From an uncultured Clostridia bacterium (lineage in GTDB: Bacteria; Bacillota; Clostridia; Oscillospirales; Acutalibacteraceae), in NCBI GenBank assembly GCA_946407465.1, contig CAMJOD010000010.1, forward strand, positions 1-33,167: DNA of 33,167 nucleotides, written 5' to 3'. The notes beneath the pieces were generated by a model. That model did no database searches, was not told the DNA's origin, and saw only the letters and a list, made by a program, of their open reading frames with translations. Made by a program: the position numbers and the translations under genes. Of the stretch, positions 6,769 to 14,700 are shown piece after piece; position 1 is the stretch's first letter, and every line of letters begins with the position of its first letter.

Positions 6769-7707
6769 TTGAAAACTACCGCAGCTGCAGCCGACGGCGC
6801 CAAGGCTAATCCGGTCAAAAAGCGCAAAAAGGCTGCCTACAAATCCGGTCACAGCTCGATGACCAAGCGCTCGCTGCGCAAGTGGTCATGGCTGTTCATC
6901 GGTCCTGTTTTTGCCGCGTTCATCATCGGCTTTATCTGGCCGTTTGCACAGGGTATTTATCTCTCCTTCTGCGGCAAATTCAGCGTTATCTCACAAGCCC
7001 GTATCAAGGGCTTTGAAAACTACGTCAAGGCGTTTTCCGACGAAACCTTTTTCCATTCGTTCTGGTTCACCGCCCTATTCGCCGTCGTCAGCGTTATCCT
7101 CATCAACTTGCTGGCGTTCACCATCGCCTATGCCCTCACGCAAGGGGTCAAGGGCTCCAACCTATTCCGCACGGTATTCTTTATGCCGAACCTCATCGGC
7201 GGTATCGTGCTGGGCTATCTCTGGTCTATGATTTTTGACGGTCTGCTCGATTTGTGGACGACCCAAAACCTGGTTGACAACGAAACCTACGGCTTTTGGG
7301 GTCTGATTATCCTCCTGCTCTGGCAACAGGTGGGTTATATGATGATTATCTACATCGCAGGCTTGCAGGCTGTTCCCGACGATATGATTGAAGCGGCAAA
7401 AATCGACGGCGCCACCAAGACGCAGACGCTGTTCCGCGTCATCATTCCCAACGTGATGCCGTCCATCACCATCTGCACCTTCCTCACCCTCACCAACAGC
7501 TTCAAGCTGTTTGACCAAAACCTTGCCCTCACCGGCGGCAAGCCCGGACGTCTGACCGAAATGCTCGCGCTGAACATTTCCAACGGCTACTCCAACATGG
7601 CAACACGCGGCATGGCGCAGGCAAAGGCGGTTATCTTCTTCTTGTTTGTTGCGGCGCTGGGCATTGCGCAGCTCGTCGCCACCAGAAGAAAGGAGGTGCA
7701 GCAATAA
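6769..7707 (+). CDS. Sugar ABC transporter permease, MalF/UgpA type
   Basis: This is a membrane subunit of a carbohydrate importer, 312 residues. A basic cytoplasmic N-terminus (KKRKKAAYKSGHSSMTKR) precedes about six membrane segments. The first segment is LFIGPVFAAFIIGFIWPFAQGIYLSF. The EAA loop that docks the ATPase reads MIEAAKIDGATKTQTLFRVIIPNVMPS. The start is TTG at 6769, with AGGAGG six bases upstream. The stop overlaps the next ATG by one base (TAATG), indicating translational coupling. The partner ATPase is not encoded nearby. Confidence 0.92.
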   Translation: MKTTAAAADGAKANPVKKRKKAAYKSGHSSMTKRSLRKWSWLFIGPVFAAFIIGFIWPFAQGIYLSFCGKFSVISQARIKGFENYVKAFSDETFFHSFWFTALFAVVSVILINLLAFTIAYALTQGVKGSNLFRTVFFMPNLIGGIVLGYLWSMIFDGLLDLWTTQNLVDNETYGFWGLIILLLWQQVGYMMIIYIAGLQAVPDDMIEAAKIDGATKTQTLFRVIIPNVMPSITICTFLTLTNSFKLFDQNLALTGGKPGRLTEMLALNISNGYSNMATRGMAQAKAVIFFLFVAALGIAQLVATRRKEVQQ

Positions 7708-8570
7708 TGGGTAAGCAGCAATCCATTCAACAGGAAAAACGCCGCAAGGCGATTATGTCGATTGTGCTGGCGATTATCTGCGTTATCTATATGCTGCCAA
7801 TCGTCACCATTTTGATTAACACCTTCAAAAACGCGGGCGCTGTCAAATCCAATCTGTTTGCACTGCCGAACGCCGAAACCTTTGTCGGCTTTGAGAACTA
7901 CGTCACCGGCATGACCGCAGGCTCCTTCCCGTTCTGGAAGGCAGTGCTGTTCAACGTCATCATCACCGTGCTCTCAGCGTTTTTGATTTTGCTGTTCTGC
8001 TCCATGGCGGCTTGGTACGTGGCGCGCGTCAACAGCATTTTCTGCAAGATTTTCTATTATCTGTGCGTGTTCTCCATGGTTGTTCCGTTCCAGATGGTGC
8101 AGTTCACCCTCTCCAAAACAGCGGACTCCCTCTCGCTGAACACACCGTGGACAATCCCGATTGTCTATCTCGGCTTTGGCGCCGGACTGGCTATCTTTAT
8201 GTTTGTGGGCTTTGCCAAATCCATTCCGATTGAGATTGAAGAAGCCGCTTCCATCGACGGCTGCGGTCCGCTGAAAACCTACTTCATGGTCGTATTCCCC
8301 ATGCTCAAGCCGACCATGATTTCGGTTGGTATTCTGGAAATCATGTGGGTTTGGAACGACTATCTCCTGCCCTCTCTCGTGCTCGACCTCGCGGAATACC
8401 GCAACATTCCGATGCACATTCAGCTCACCACCACCGGCAGCTACGGTCAGATGAACCTCGGCGCTATGATGGCGATGATTTTCCTCTCCATCGTTCCGAT
8501 CATCATCTTCTACCTTCTCTGCCAAAAATACATCATCAAGGGCGTTGCCGCAGGTGCGGTAAAAGGCTAA
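7707..8570 (+). CDS. Sugar ABC transporter permease, MalG/UgpE type
   Basis: This is the second membrane subunit of the importer, 287 residues with about six membrane segments. The EAA loop is EIEEAASIDGCGPLKTYFMVVFPMLKPT, and the C-terminal QKYIIKGVAAGAVKG tail is typical of the MalG class. AGGAGG in the end of the previous gene serves its ATG. It is last in the operon; a short hairpin follows the stop directly. No MalK/MsmK-type ATPase and no glycoside hydrolase follow, so a shared ATPase elsewhere is inferred. Confidence 0.93.
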   Translation: MGKQQSIQQEKRRKAIMSIVLAIICVIYMLPIVTILINTFKNAGAVKSNLFALPNAETFVGFENYVTGMTAGSFPFWKAVLFNVIITVLSAFLILLFCSMAAWYVARVNSIFCKIFYYLCVFSMVVPFQMVQFTLSKTADSLSLNTPWTIPIVYLGFGAGLAIFMFVGFAKSIPIEIEEAASIDGCGPLKTYFMVVFPMLKPTMISVGILEIMWVWNDYLLPSLVLDLAEYRNIPMHIQLTTTGSYGQMNLGAMMAMIFLSIVPIIIFYLLCQKYIIKGVAAGAVKG

Positions 8571-8586
8571 GTGCCCGTGGGCACTT
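8569..8586 (+). terminator. Short perfect hairpin at the end of the ABC transporter operon
   Basis: AAGTGCCC-GT-GGGCACTT overlaps the stop codon. It lacks a T-run, so it may stabilise the 3' end rather than terminate. Confidence 0.4.
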
Positions 8587-8587
8587 T

Positions 8588-8690
8588 CGGCGGCTTTGGA
8601 TAGGTTCATCCGGAGATAAATGCGGATGAACGCCGCGTCAGAAGTATCATAGTACGGTAATGTCACTATTGCCCTTTTAAACGCGGCTAT
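8588..8690. repeat. Dispersed repeat element, copy 3 (inverted)
   Basis: Read on the minus strand this matches the repeats at 148-355: AGCCGCGTTTAAAA, GGCAATAGTGAC, TTCTGACGCGGCGTT, a TTTATC and CTATCCAAAGCCGC in the same order and spacing. It also carries its own inverted repeat, GTTCATCCG/CGGATGAAC (9 bp, ten-base loop). With the hairpin before it and the terminator after it, this accounts for the roughly 300-base gene-free gap. Confidence 0.65.
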
Positions 8691-8756
8691 GATGGTATTC
8701 TCACTATCAAACGTCATATTTGCGGATTGCCATTATCGCAGCTATACAAACACCTA

Positions 8757-8797
8757 AAAAACAGGGACGTGAACACAACCACGTCCCTGCTTTATTC
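8757..8797. terminator. Bidirectional terminator between the ABC operon and the suf genes
   Basis: A perfect 10-bp stem (CAGGGACGTG / CACGTCCCTG) with an eight-base loop has an A-run on its left and CTTTATT on its right. It sits between convergent transcription units. From here to 8874 only an A/T-rich stretch remains. Confidence 0.8.
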
Positions 8798-8874
8798 TAT
8801 ATTGGAATATTAAAAGGATTTAATGACAGCTTTTCCCAACCGCCCATTAAGCATTAAGCATTATGAATTATGAA

Positions 8875-9807
8875 TTATCTCAGGAATCCCTTGATTATCT
8901 GTTCTTCCGCTTCCGCTTCCGTGAGTCCGAGGGTCATCAGCTTGATCAGCTGGTCGCCGGCGATTTTGCCGATAGCTGCCTCGTGGAAGAGCATGGCGTC
9001 CACGTCGTTTGCTTCGAGCGACGGAATCGCGAGGATTTTGCCGCTGTCCATAATAATCGAATCACATTCGGTGTGACCGTTGCACGGCGCGTTGCCGGTA
9101 ATTCTGGCGTTGAAGGTCTGTGACGAGGTATCTCTCGCGACCGAACGCGACACCACGTCGGCGGTGGCGTTTTCGCCGTTGAGCGTGACCATATAATCGC
9201 TCTTGGCAACCTGGTCGCCGTGTGTCATCAGGCGCTCCTTGACAACCAGCTTGGAGCCTGCTTTCAGCTCGGCAATCGTCGTGCGGACGGTGGAGTCCAC
9301 ACCCTTGATCTGCTCCATTTCCATCTCCATGGAGCTGTTCTCCTCCATATAGACCTCTGTCTGCGGATTCAAAATGCGCTTGCCGTTGCCGTCGCCGCTG
9401 CCGTAGTGCTTTTCCACATACTTGATATGGGCGTTCTTGCCCACATAAAAGCGGTGTACGCCATCATGCTGCGAGTCGTGCTCGCCGCAGTTGTCGATGC
9501 CGCAGCCTGCCACAATCACCACGTCGCAGTCGTCGCCGATATAAAAATCGTTGTAGACCGTCTCCTTGATGCCGGAGGCGCTCACCACAACGGGAATATG
9601 CACGCTCTCGCCCTTGGTGTGCGGCTTGATGAAGATGTCAATGCCGGGCAGCCCTTCCTTGGTCATAATGTCGATATTGTCGGTGGTGTGTCTGCCTGCA
9701 AGCTGCGAGTTAACACGGAAGTTGTAGGCGCCGGCAGGTGTGTCGTGAATGTCGGCAATCTCCGCCAAAAGCGACTTGCCGATGTCGTCAATATTCAAAT
9801 CAAGCAT
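8875..9807 (-). CDS. SufB/SufD-like Fe-S cluster scaffold protein (minimal SUF system)
   Basis: This 310-residue protein is the only SufB/D homologue beside sufC, shorter than SufB of the full six-gene SUF systems (about 480). It has the beta-helix core typical of the family. It shows GCGIDNCGEHDSQHDGVHRFYVG, where a Cys/His-rich stretch lies on the core, and CNGHTECDSIIMDSG. The family C-terminus is FHEAAIGKIAGDQLIKLMTLGLTEAEAEEQIIKGFL. It likely forms a SufB2C2-like complex that builds Fe-S clusters. The start lies after AAGGAGG, and sufC is 12 bases upstream. No SufS or SufU accompanies it, so sulfur must come from elsewhere. A specific SufB versus SufD label is not justified. Confidence 0.9.
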   Translation of the reverse strand: MLDLNIDDIGKSLLAEIADIHDTPAGAYNFRVNSQLAGRHTTDNIDIMTKEGLPGIDIFIKPHTKGESVHIPVVVSASGIKETVYNDFYIGDDCDVVIVAGCGIDNCGEHDSQHDGVHRFYVGKNAHIKYVEKHYGSGDGNGKRILNPQTEVYMEENSSMEMEMEQIKGVDSTVRTTIAELKAGSKLVVKERLMTHGDQVAKSDYMVTLNGENATADVVSRSVARDTSSQTFNARITGNAPCNGHTECDSIIMDSGKILAIPSLEANDVDAMLFHEAAIGKIAGDQLIKLMTLGLTEAEAEEQIIKGFLR

Positions 9808-9819
9808 GGTGTTCCCTCC

Positions 9820-10548
9820 TTACTTCAAACGCTCGCACGCGTCAACCGCGGCGGTGGTGCCGATCAGCTGCGGCAAAACCTCGTCAACCGAGCCGGTCTG
9901 CTTGATGGTGCCGTCGCTGAGCAGAATAATTTCGTCGGCGATTTGCAGAATACGCTCCTGGTGCGAAATAATCACAATCGAGCTGTCCTTGATTTCGCGG
10001 CGCATATTCTCAAAAATACGGATAAGATTCTGGAAGCTCCACAGGTCAATGCCTGCCTCCGGCTCGTCAAAGACGCTCAAACGTGTCTGACGCGCGAGCA
10101 GAGTGGCAATTTCAATACGCTTCAATTCGCCGCCGGAGAGGGAGGAATTGATTTCGCGGTCGATATAATCTCTTGCGCACAAACCGACCTCCGACAGAAA
10201 ATCGCATGCCTCGCTGATGCCGAGCTGCTTGCCCGACGCCAGACGAAGCAGGTCAATCACGCGAATACCCTTAAAGCGCACCGGCTGCTGAAAGGCAAAG
10301 CTGACGCCGAGCTTGGCGCGTTCGGTGACGCCGAGGGCGGTAATGTCCTGACCGTCAAAGAAGATTTGACCCGAGGAGGGTTTTTCGATGCCCATAATCA
10401 GTCGCGCGAGCGTCGATTTGCCGCTGCCGTTGGGACCCGTGATGACGACAAATTTGCCGTCCGGAATGGTAAGGCTGAGGTTGTGGAGGATTTCCTTTTT
10501 TATTCCGTCGCTCTCAACCGAAAAGGAAAGATTTTTTAATTCCAGCAT
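9820..10548 (-). CDS. sufC: SufC-type Fe-S assembly ATPase
   Basis: This cytoplasmic ABC-type ATPase drives the SufB-like scaffold; 242 residues. Walker A is GPNGSGKST, followed by the Q-loop region FAFQQPVRFKGI, the signature LSGGELKRIEIA (family form), Walker B with SVFDEPEAGIDLW, and the H-loop IVIISHQ. The DEPEAGID sequence is typical of SufC. The ORF track begins at 10572, but AGGAG seven bases before the ATG at 10548 (MLELKNLSF) makes that the likely start. It is first in the operon, under a TTGCTT-17-TATAAT promoter. Confidence 0.93.
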   Translation of the reverse strand: MLELKNLSFSVESDGIKKEILHNLSLTIPDGKFVVITGPNGSGKSTLARLIMGIEKPSSGQIFFDGQDITALGVTERAKLGVSFAFQQPVRFKGIRVIDLLRLASGKQLGISEACDFLSEVGLCARDYIDREINSSLSGGELKRIEIATLLARQTRLSVFDEPEAGIDLWSFQNLIRIFENMRREIKDSSIVIISHQERILQIADEIILLSDGTIKQTGSVDEVLPQLIGTTAAVDACERLK

Positions 10549-10579
10549 GGTGATTCTCCTACTTGTAAGCATTTCTACT

Positions 10580-10608
10580 ATTATACATCAAATCCCGATA
10601 AAAAGCAA
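10580..10608 (-). promoter_or_regulatory. Promoter of the sufC-sufB-like operon
   Basis: On the minus strand TTGCTT (10608-10603), a 17-base spacer and TATAAT (10585-10580) precede sufC by about 30 bases. Confidence 0.7.
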
Positions 10609-10618
10609 TTCATAATAT

Positions 10619-10640
10619 AGGTTTTTTGTAGGTTTTTTGT
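10619..10640. repeat. Tandem 11-bp direct repeat between divergent promoters
   Basis: AGGTTTTTTGT occurs twice in a row, phased by about one helical turn. It lies between the sufC promoter and the -35 box of the flavin-protein gene (10644). It contains TTTTGTAGGTTT, which also occurs at the cysK start site. It is a candidate regulator-binding site or simply an A-tract bend. Confidence 0.6.
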
Positions 10641-10643
10641 GTC

Positions 10644-10672
10644 TTTACAAAACCGCGGCAAAAGGTTATAAT
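10644..10672 (+). promoter_or_regulatory. Promoter of the PPOX-like gene
   Basis: TTTACA (10644-10649), a 17-base spacer and the consensus TATAAT (10667-10672). The -10 box contains the ATG at 10671 that the ORF track uses as a start, which rules that start out. Confidence 0.8.
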
Positions 10673-10694
10673 GTTTTTAAAGGACGGTGATTTT

Positions 10695-11165
10695 ATGTTT
10701 AGAAAAATGAGACGCTTCAGGCAACAACTGACCGACAGTGCCTGCGCAGAAATTCTTGAACACGGACAGCGCGGCGTTTTGGCGGTTTTGGGTGACGGCG
10801 GCTATCCCTATACGGTGCCGCTCGACTATGTTTATACGGACGGAAAGCTCTATTTTCACAGCGCGGTAGAGGGGCACAAGGTAGACGCGGTGCGCGCCGA
10901 ACCAAAGGCATCCTTCTGTGTGCTGGCACAGCGCGAACAGGACGCGGACGGCTGGTCATATTATTTTGACAGCGTGGTCGTGTTCGGCAAGGTACACATC
11001 ATAGCGGACGAGGACGAACGCCTGCACGCGCTGCAGCTGCTAGGCACGAAATACTTCCCCGACGCGCAGATGGTTGAGGATGATATACGCAAAAACGCGG
11101 CGCGCGCACTGGTGCTCTGTCTGCAAGCCGAGCACATCAGCGGCAAACACATACATGAGAGGTAA
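10695..11165 (+). CDS. Pyridoxamine 5'-phosphate oxidase-like FMN-binding split-barrel protein
   Basis: This 156-residue protein of the PPOX/NimA-like flavin split-barrel superfamily probably acts as a cytoplasmic FMN-dependent reductase or oxidase. Seen: GQRGVLAVLGDGGYPYTVPLDYVYTDGKLYFHSAVEGHKVDAVRAEPKASFCVLA, the typical six-stranded barrel pattern, then VVVFGKVHIIADEDERLHALQLL. Members closest to this pattern include nitroimidazole-resistance NimA-type proteins, but drug resistance cannot be asserted. The start at 10695 follows AAAGGACGG and is consistent with the promoter; the ORF-track start at 10671 is inside the -10 box. The peptidase-like gene follows after three bases. Confidence 0.85.
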   Translation: MFRKMRRFRQQLTDSACAEILEHGQRGVLAVLGDGGYPYTVPLDYVYTDGKLYFHSAVEGHKVDAVRAEPKASFCVLAQREQDADGWSYYFDSVVVFGKVHIIADEDERLHALQLLGTKYFPDAQMVEDDIRKNAARALVLCLQAEHISGKHIHER

Positions 11166-11168
11166 GCG

Positions 11169-11669
11169 ATGAGCCGGTATTTGTATCGCCAAAACGACCC
11201 CTCCGTTGCCGCGCTGCCCTACGGGAGACTGCGGCGTCATGTAGCGGACGCAGGCTGCGCCTTGGTCGCGATTTATAATCTGATGAACCGCTTGGGACAG
11301 CCGCAGGATTTTTCGGCGATTATCCGAGACGCGCAGCGGCTGCGTATGCCGTGGCTGTTTGGACTGTTCGGCACCAAACCGCATGCGCCGGCGCGCTATT
11401 TTCGCGAAAAGAGTATTCCCTGTTTTTGCACCAACCATGCAGAGACCTTCAAAGAACGGCTCGCGGACTGCAACGCCGCCATTATCTGCGCATGGAACAA
11501 GCCGCGCCGCTATGGGATTCATTTTTATGTCATCCGCAATGACGGCGGCAGACTGACAGCGCTCAACCGCTACGCAAACGACAACACGCCCACTGATTTT
11601 TCGCCTGATGATGTGGAAAAGGGTTACTTTATCACCGGATATATTTTTCCAAAAGAGAAAAAAGCTTGA
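11169..11669 (+). CDS. C39-like (papain-fold) cysteine peptidase family protein
   Basis: This 166-residue protein was not matched to a named family by memory, but it has the layout of C39-like cysteine peptidases: Cys30 in DAGCALVAIYN at the start of a helix, His118 in GIHFYVIR, and Asn133 in LNRYAND. Gln8 or Asn9 in RQND could form the oxyanion hole. There is no signal peptide and no ABC transporter fusion, so it is likely cytosolic. RBS GAGAGG; three bases separate it from the PPOX-like gene, so the two are co-transcribed. The stop codon lies inside the stem of the following terminator. Function unknown. Confidence 0.65.
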   Translation: MSRYLYRQNDPSVAALPYGRLRRHVADAGCALVAIYNLMNRLGQPQDFSAIIRDAQRLRMPWLFGLFGTKPHAPARYFREKSIPCFCTNHAETFKERLADCNAAIICAWNKPRRYGIHFYVIRNDGGRLTALNRYANDNTPTDFSPDDVEKGYFITGYIFPKEKKA

Positions 11670-11706
11670 CTTAGCCAATCGGTTAAGTCAAGCTTTTGGT
11701 TTTATT
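11660..11706. terminator. Strong bidirectional terminator
   Basis: A 17-bp stem (AAAAGCTTGACTTAGCC / GGTTAAGTCAAGCTTTT, one G-T pair) with the loop AATC is flanked by A- and T-rich runs. It separates the convergent peptidase-like gene and RND gene and overlaps the peptidase stop codon. Confidence 0.9.
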
Positions 11707-11715
11707 ATTTTAGTT

Positions 11716-14700
11716 TTAGTCTTCTACCGTTTCCAAATCCGCTTCGGAAACCTTGCGAAGCTCTTTTTTGTTGAACGCGTCATAAATCAGCGGAATGATG
11801 AACAGCGTCATCAGGGTCGCATAGAGCAGACCGCCGATGCAGACGATCGCCATGGGCTGCATCATTTCGGCGCCGGTGCCGATGCCGAGCGCCATGACCG
11901 AGAGACCGAGAACCGTGGTGAGCGCCGTGATAAAGATAGGCCGCATGCGCGTTTTGCCTGCCTCCACGATCGCCTCCACACGCTCCTTGCCCTCGAGCCG
12001 CAGCACGTTGATGTAGTCCACCAGCACGATGCCGTTATTGACGATGATGCCGCAGAGCATGATGAAGCCGACCAGCGATATGACGCTGATGTCAAAGCCC
12101 GTGAGGAGCAGCCCGATGAAGCCGCCCGTGAACGCCAGCGGAATGGTGAACATGATGATGAACGGCGATTTGAGGCTTTGGAACTGCGCCACCATGATGA
12201 GATAAATCATGATTACGCCGAGCAGCATCATCAGCATGAGCTGCTGCAGCGCTTCCATGGTCTCTTTGTCGCTGCCCTCGTAGTCGAGCGAAAAGCCGGT
12301 GGGCAGCTCATAATCGCTGAAAAGCCGCTTGGCGCGCGCATTGACGTCGGTGAGGTTGTAGCCCTCCTTGACGGTGCCCGAAATCGTCAGATAACGCTTT
12401 TGACTTTTGCGCGTAATCATATCCATGGTCTCGGCATTGTCGATGCTCGCCACACGCGCGAGCGAAATCTTTTTGTCGTTGCCCTCGGCATCCTTGTAGG
12501 TCAGGTTGATGCTGCCCAGCTTGTCGGCGGTGATTTTTTGCGCGTCGTCCTTGACGGTCACAATGTCCACACTTTTGCCGTCGCCGGTTTTGAGGGTGGT
12601 AGAGGTCTTTTCGCCTGCCACAGCCGCCGCTATCTGCTGGAACACCTGCGCGGTGGTCAAGCCCTTTTCAGCCGCTTTTTTGCGGTCAACCGTCACCTTT
12701 AGCTCAGGTGAGGTCGCGCCGACGCCGCTGTCGGTTTCGTCAATACCCTCCAGTGCGCCGAGCTTTTCCGCCATGTTTTCGGCGGTCGCTTTGAGCTTTT
12801 TGAGGTCGTCTCCGTAGAGCGTAATCTGCACGCTCCTGTCGCCGAGCATGGCGCCCATGGACGCGCTGGCGTCGGAGCTGACGGTGACCTCACCGTTGAT
12901 GGTGAGCTTGCTCTCAACCTCCTTGCCGATGGCGCCGCCGCGCTTGATGTGTTCGGGCTTCAAGACGCCGTAAGCCGTGACTGTGCCGCTGTTGCTGCCG
13001 CTGCTGCCGCCTGCCGGCGCAATGCCCAACATGCCGCCGGTGCCGCCGACCATCACGCCGACCGTCTCAAATTCATCGTATTCGCGCAGCACCTCATTGA
13101 CCTGCTCTGCCGCTTCGACGGTTTCTTCAAAGGTCGCGTTCGGGTCGAGCTGAACCGTGACCTGCACCTCGGTGTTGCTCATGCTCGGCAAAAAGCTAAA
13201 GCCGCGCAGCAGCACCAAGAATCCGCTGCCGAACAGCAGAACCAGCACCAACAGAATGGCGACAAGCTTGTGACGGAGCACAAAACGTAGGGATTTTTCG
13301 TAGGAGCGGAGAATTTTGCCCTCCCCTGTTCGTTTGGGCTGCCGCACCTTGCGCAGCATGCGCTGGCTCATGGCAGGCACCAGCGTAAGCGCAACAATCA
13401 GGCTCGCCGCAAGCGAATAGGTGATGGTGAGCGCCAAGTCCACAAATAGCTGCCGCGTGATGCCCTCGACAAAGACAATCGGGAGGAATACGCAAACCGT
13501 GGTGAGTGTGGACGCGACAATCGCGCCTGCCACCTGCTTGGCACCGTTGAGCGCCGCCTGTACGGGCGAATAGCCGAGATGGCGCAAACGGTAGGTATTT
13601 TCGATAACGACCACCGAATTGTCCACCAGCATGCCGACGCCGATTGCCAAGCCCGAGAGCGAGAACATGTTGAGCGTGATGCCGCTGAAATACATCATGA
13701 CGATCGCGAACACCACGCTGACGGGAATGGAAACCGCGACAATCACCGTGGGCTTGATGTCGCGCAGGAACAGCAGCAGGATAATAATCGCCAGTGCCGC
13801 TCCCATCAGGAGGTTTTGGAGCACGCTGCCGATGATGATGCGGATATAGTCGCCCTGACTGTAAATCGTGGTAAAGTGAAGTCCGTCAAATTCCGCTTCG
13901 AGCTGCCCGGCTGTCTCGGTGATATGGTCGCAGACCGTGGCGGTGGCAATGTCGCTCTGCTTGGTAAAGCTGAGAATCACGCCGTCGCCGCCGTTGACCT
14001 TGGTATAAATCTCGTCGGAATTGTCGGCGGTGAACACGTCCGCCACGTCGCTGAGGTGAATCACGCCGATACCGTCAATTTTGGAGTCGAAGAGCGGCAG
14101 ACCGGCAAGCTCCTTTTCGTCGGCAAGCTCATCGCCGACACGCACCAGATAGCGGTTGTTGTTGTCGTCGGTCACATAGCCTGCCGGCATGGAAAAGTTT
14201 TGGGCGGTCAGAATGCCCGAAACGGTGTCGATCGTCACCAGCGCGTTTGGGTCAGCTTTTTTCTTTGCCTCATCCTTTTGCGCGGTCAGCTCGCTGAGGC
14301 TCTTTTCCAGCTCGCCCTGTGCCGCGCTGAGCTGTGCCGCGGCTGCCGTGACCTCTGTCTGTTTGGCGGCAAGCGTGGCAACCGCGCCGGACATCTTAAA
14401 GTCCGCGCTTGACTGCTGCTGCGCAATGGTCGCAAGCGCCTCGTTGACCGTAACGGTGTTGTCGTCCAAGCCGCCGATTGCCGTATCTATCTGTTCGATG
14501 CCGCTGTTGATCTGCGCAATGCGGCTGCTGATTTCGTTGAGGGTATCATCAAGCAAAGAAGTGTCGGTGCCAAGCTCCCTGAGCTTTTGGTTCACGTCGA
14601 CGAGCGAGCTGTTGACACGCTCCAATGCCGCGTTGGCAGCGGCAATCGCTACCGCCAAGCCCTCTTTTTTGACACCCGTCGGCTCGAGCTGTTTGTCGAT

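Noticed and set aside
10671-10694. ORF-track start of the PPOX-like gene at 10671
   Set aside because: This ATG is part of the TATAAT -10 box; the ATG at 10695 has a ribosome binding site.
11608-12702. 364-codon plus-strand ORF over the RND gene end
   Set aside because: It crosses the strong bidirectional terminator and is antisense to the RND permease; composition is dominated by Asp/His/Arg as in shadow frames.
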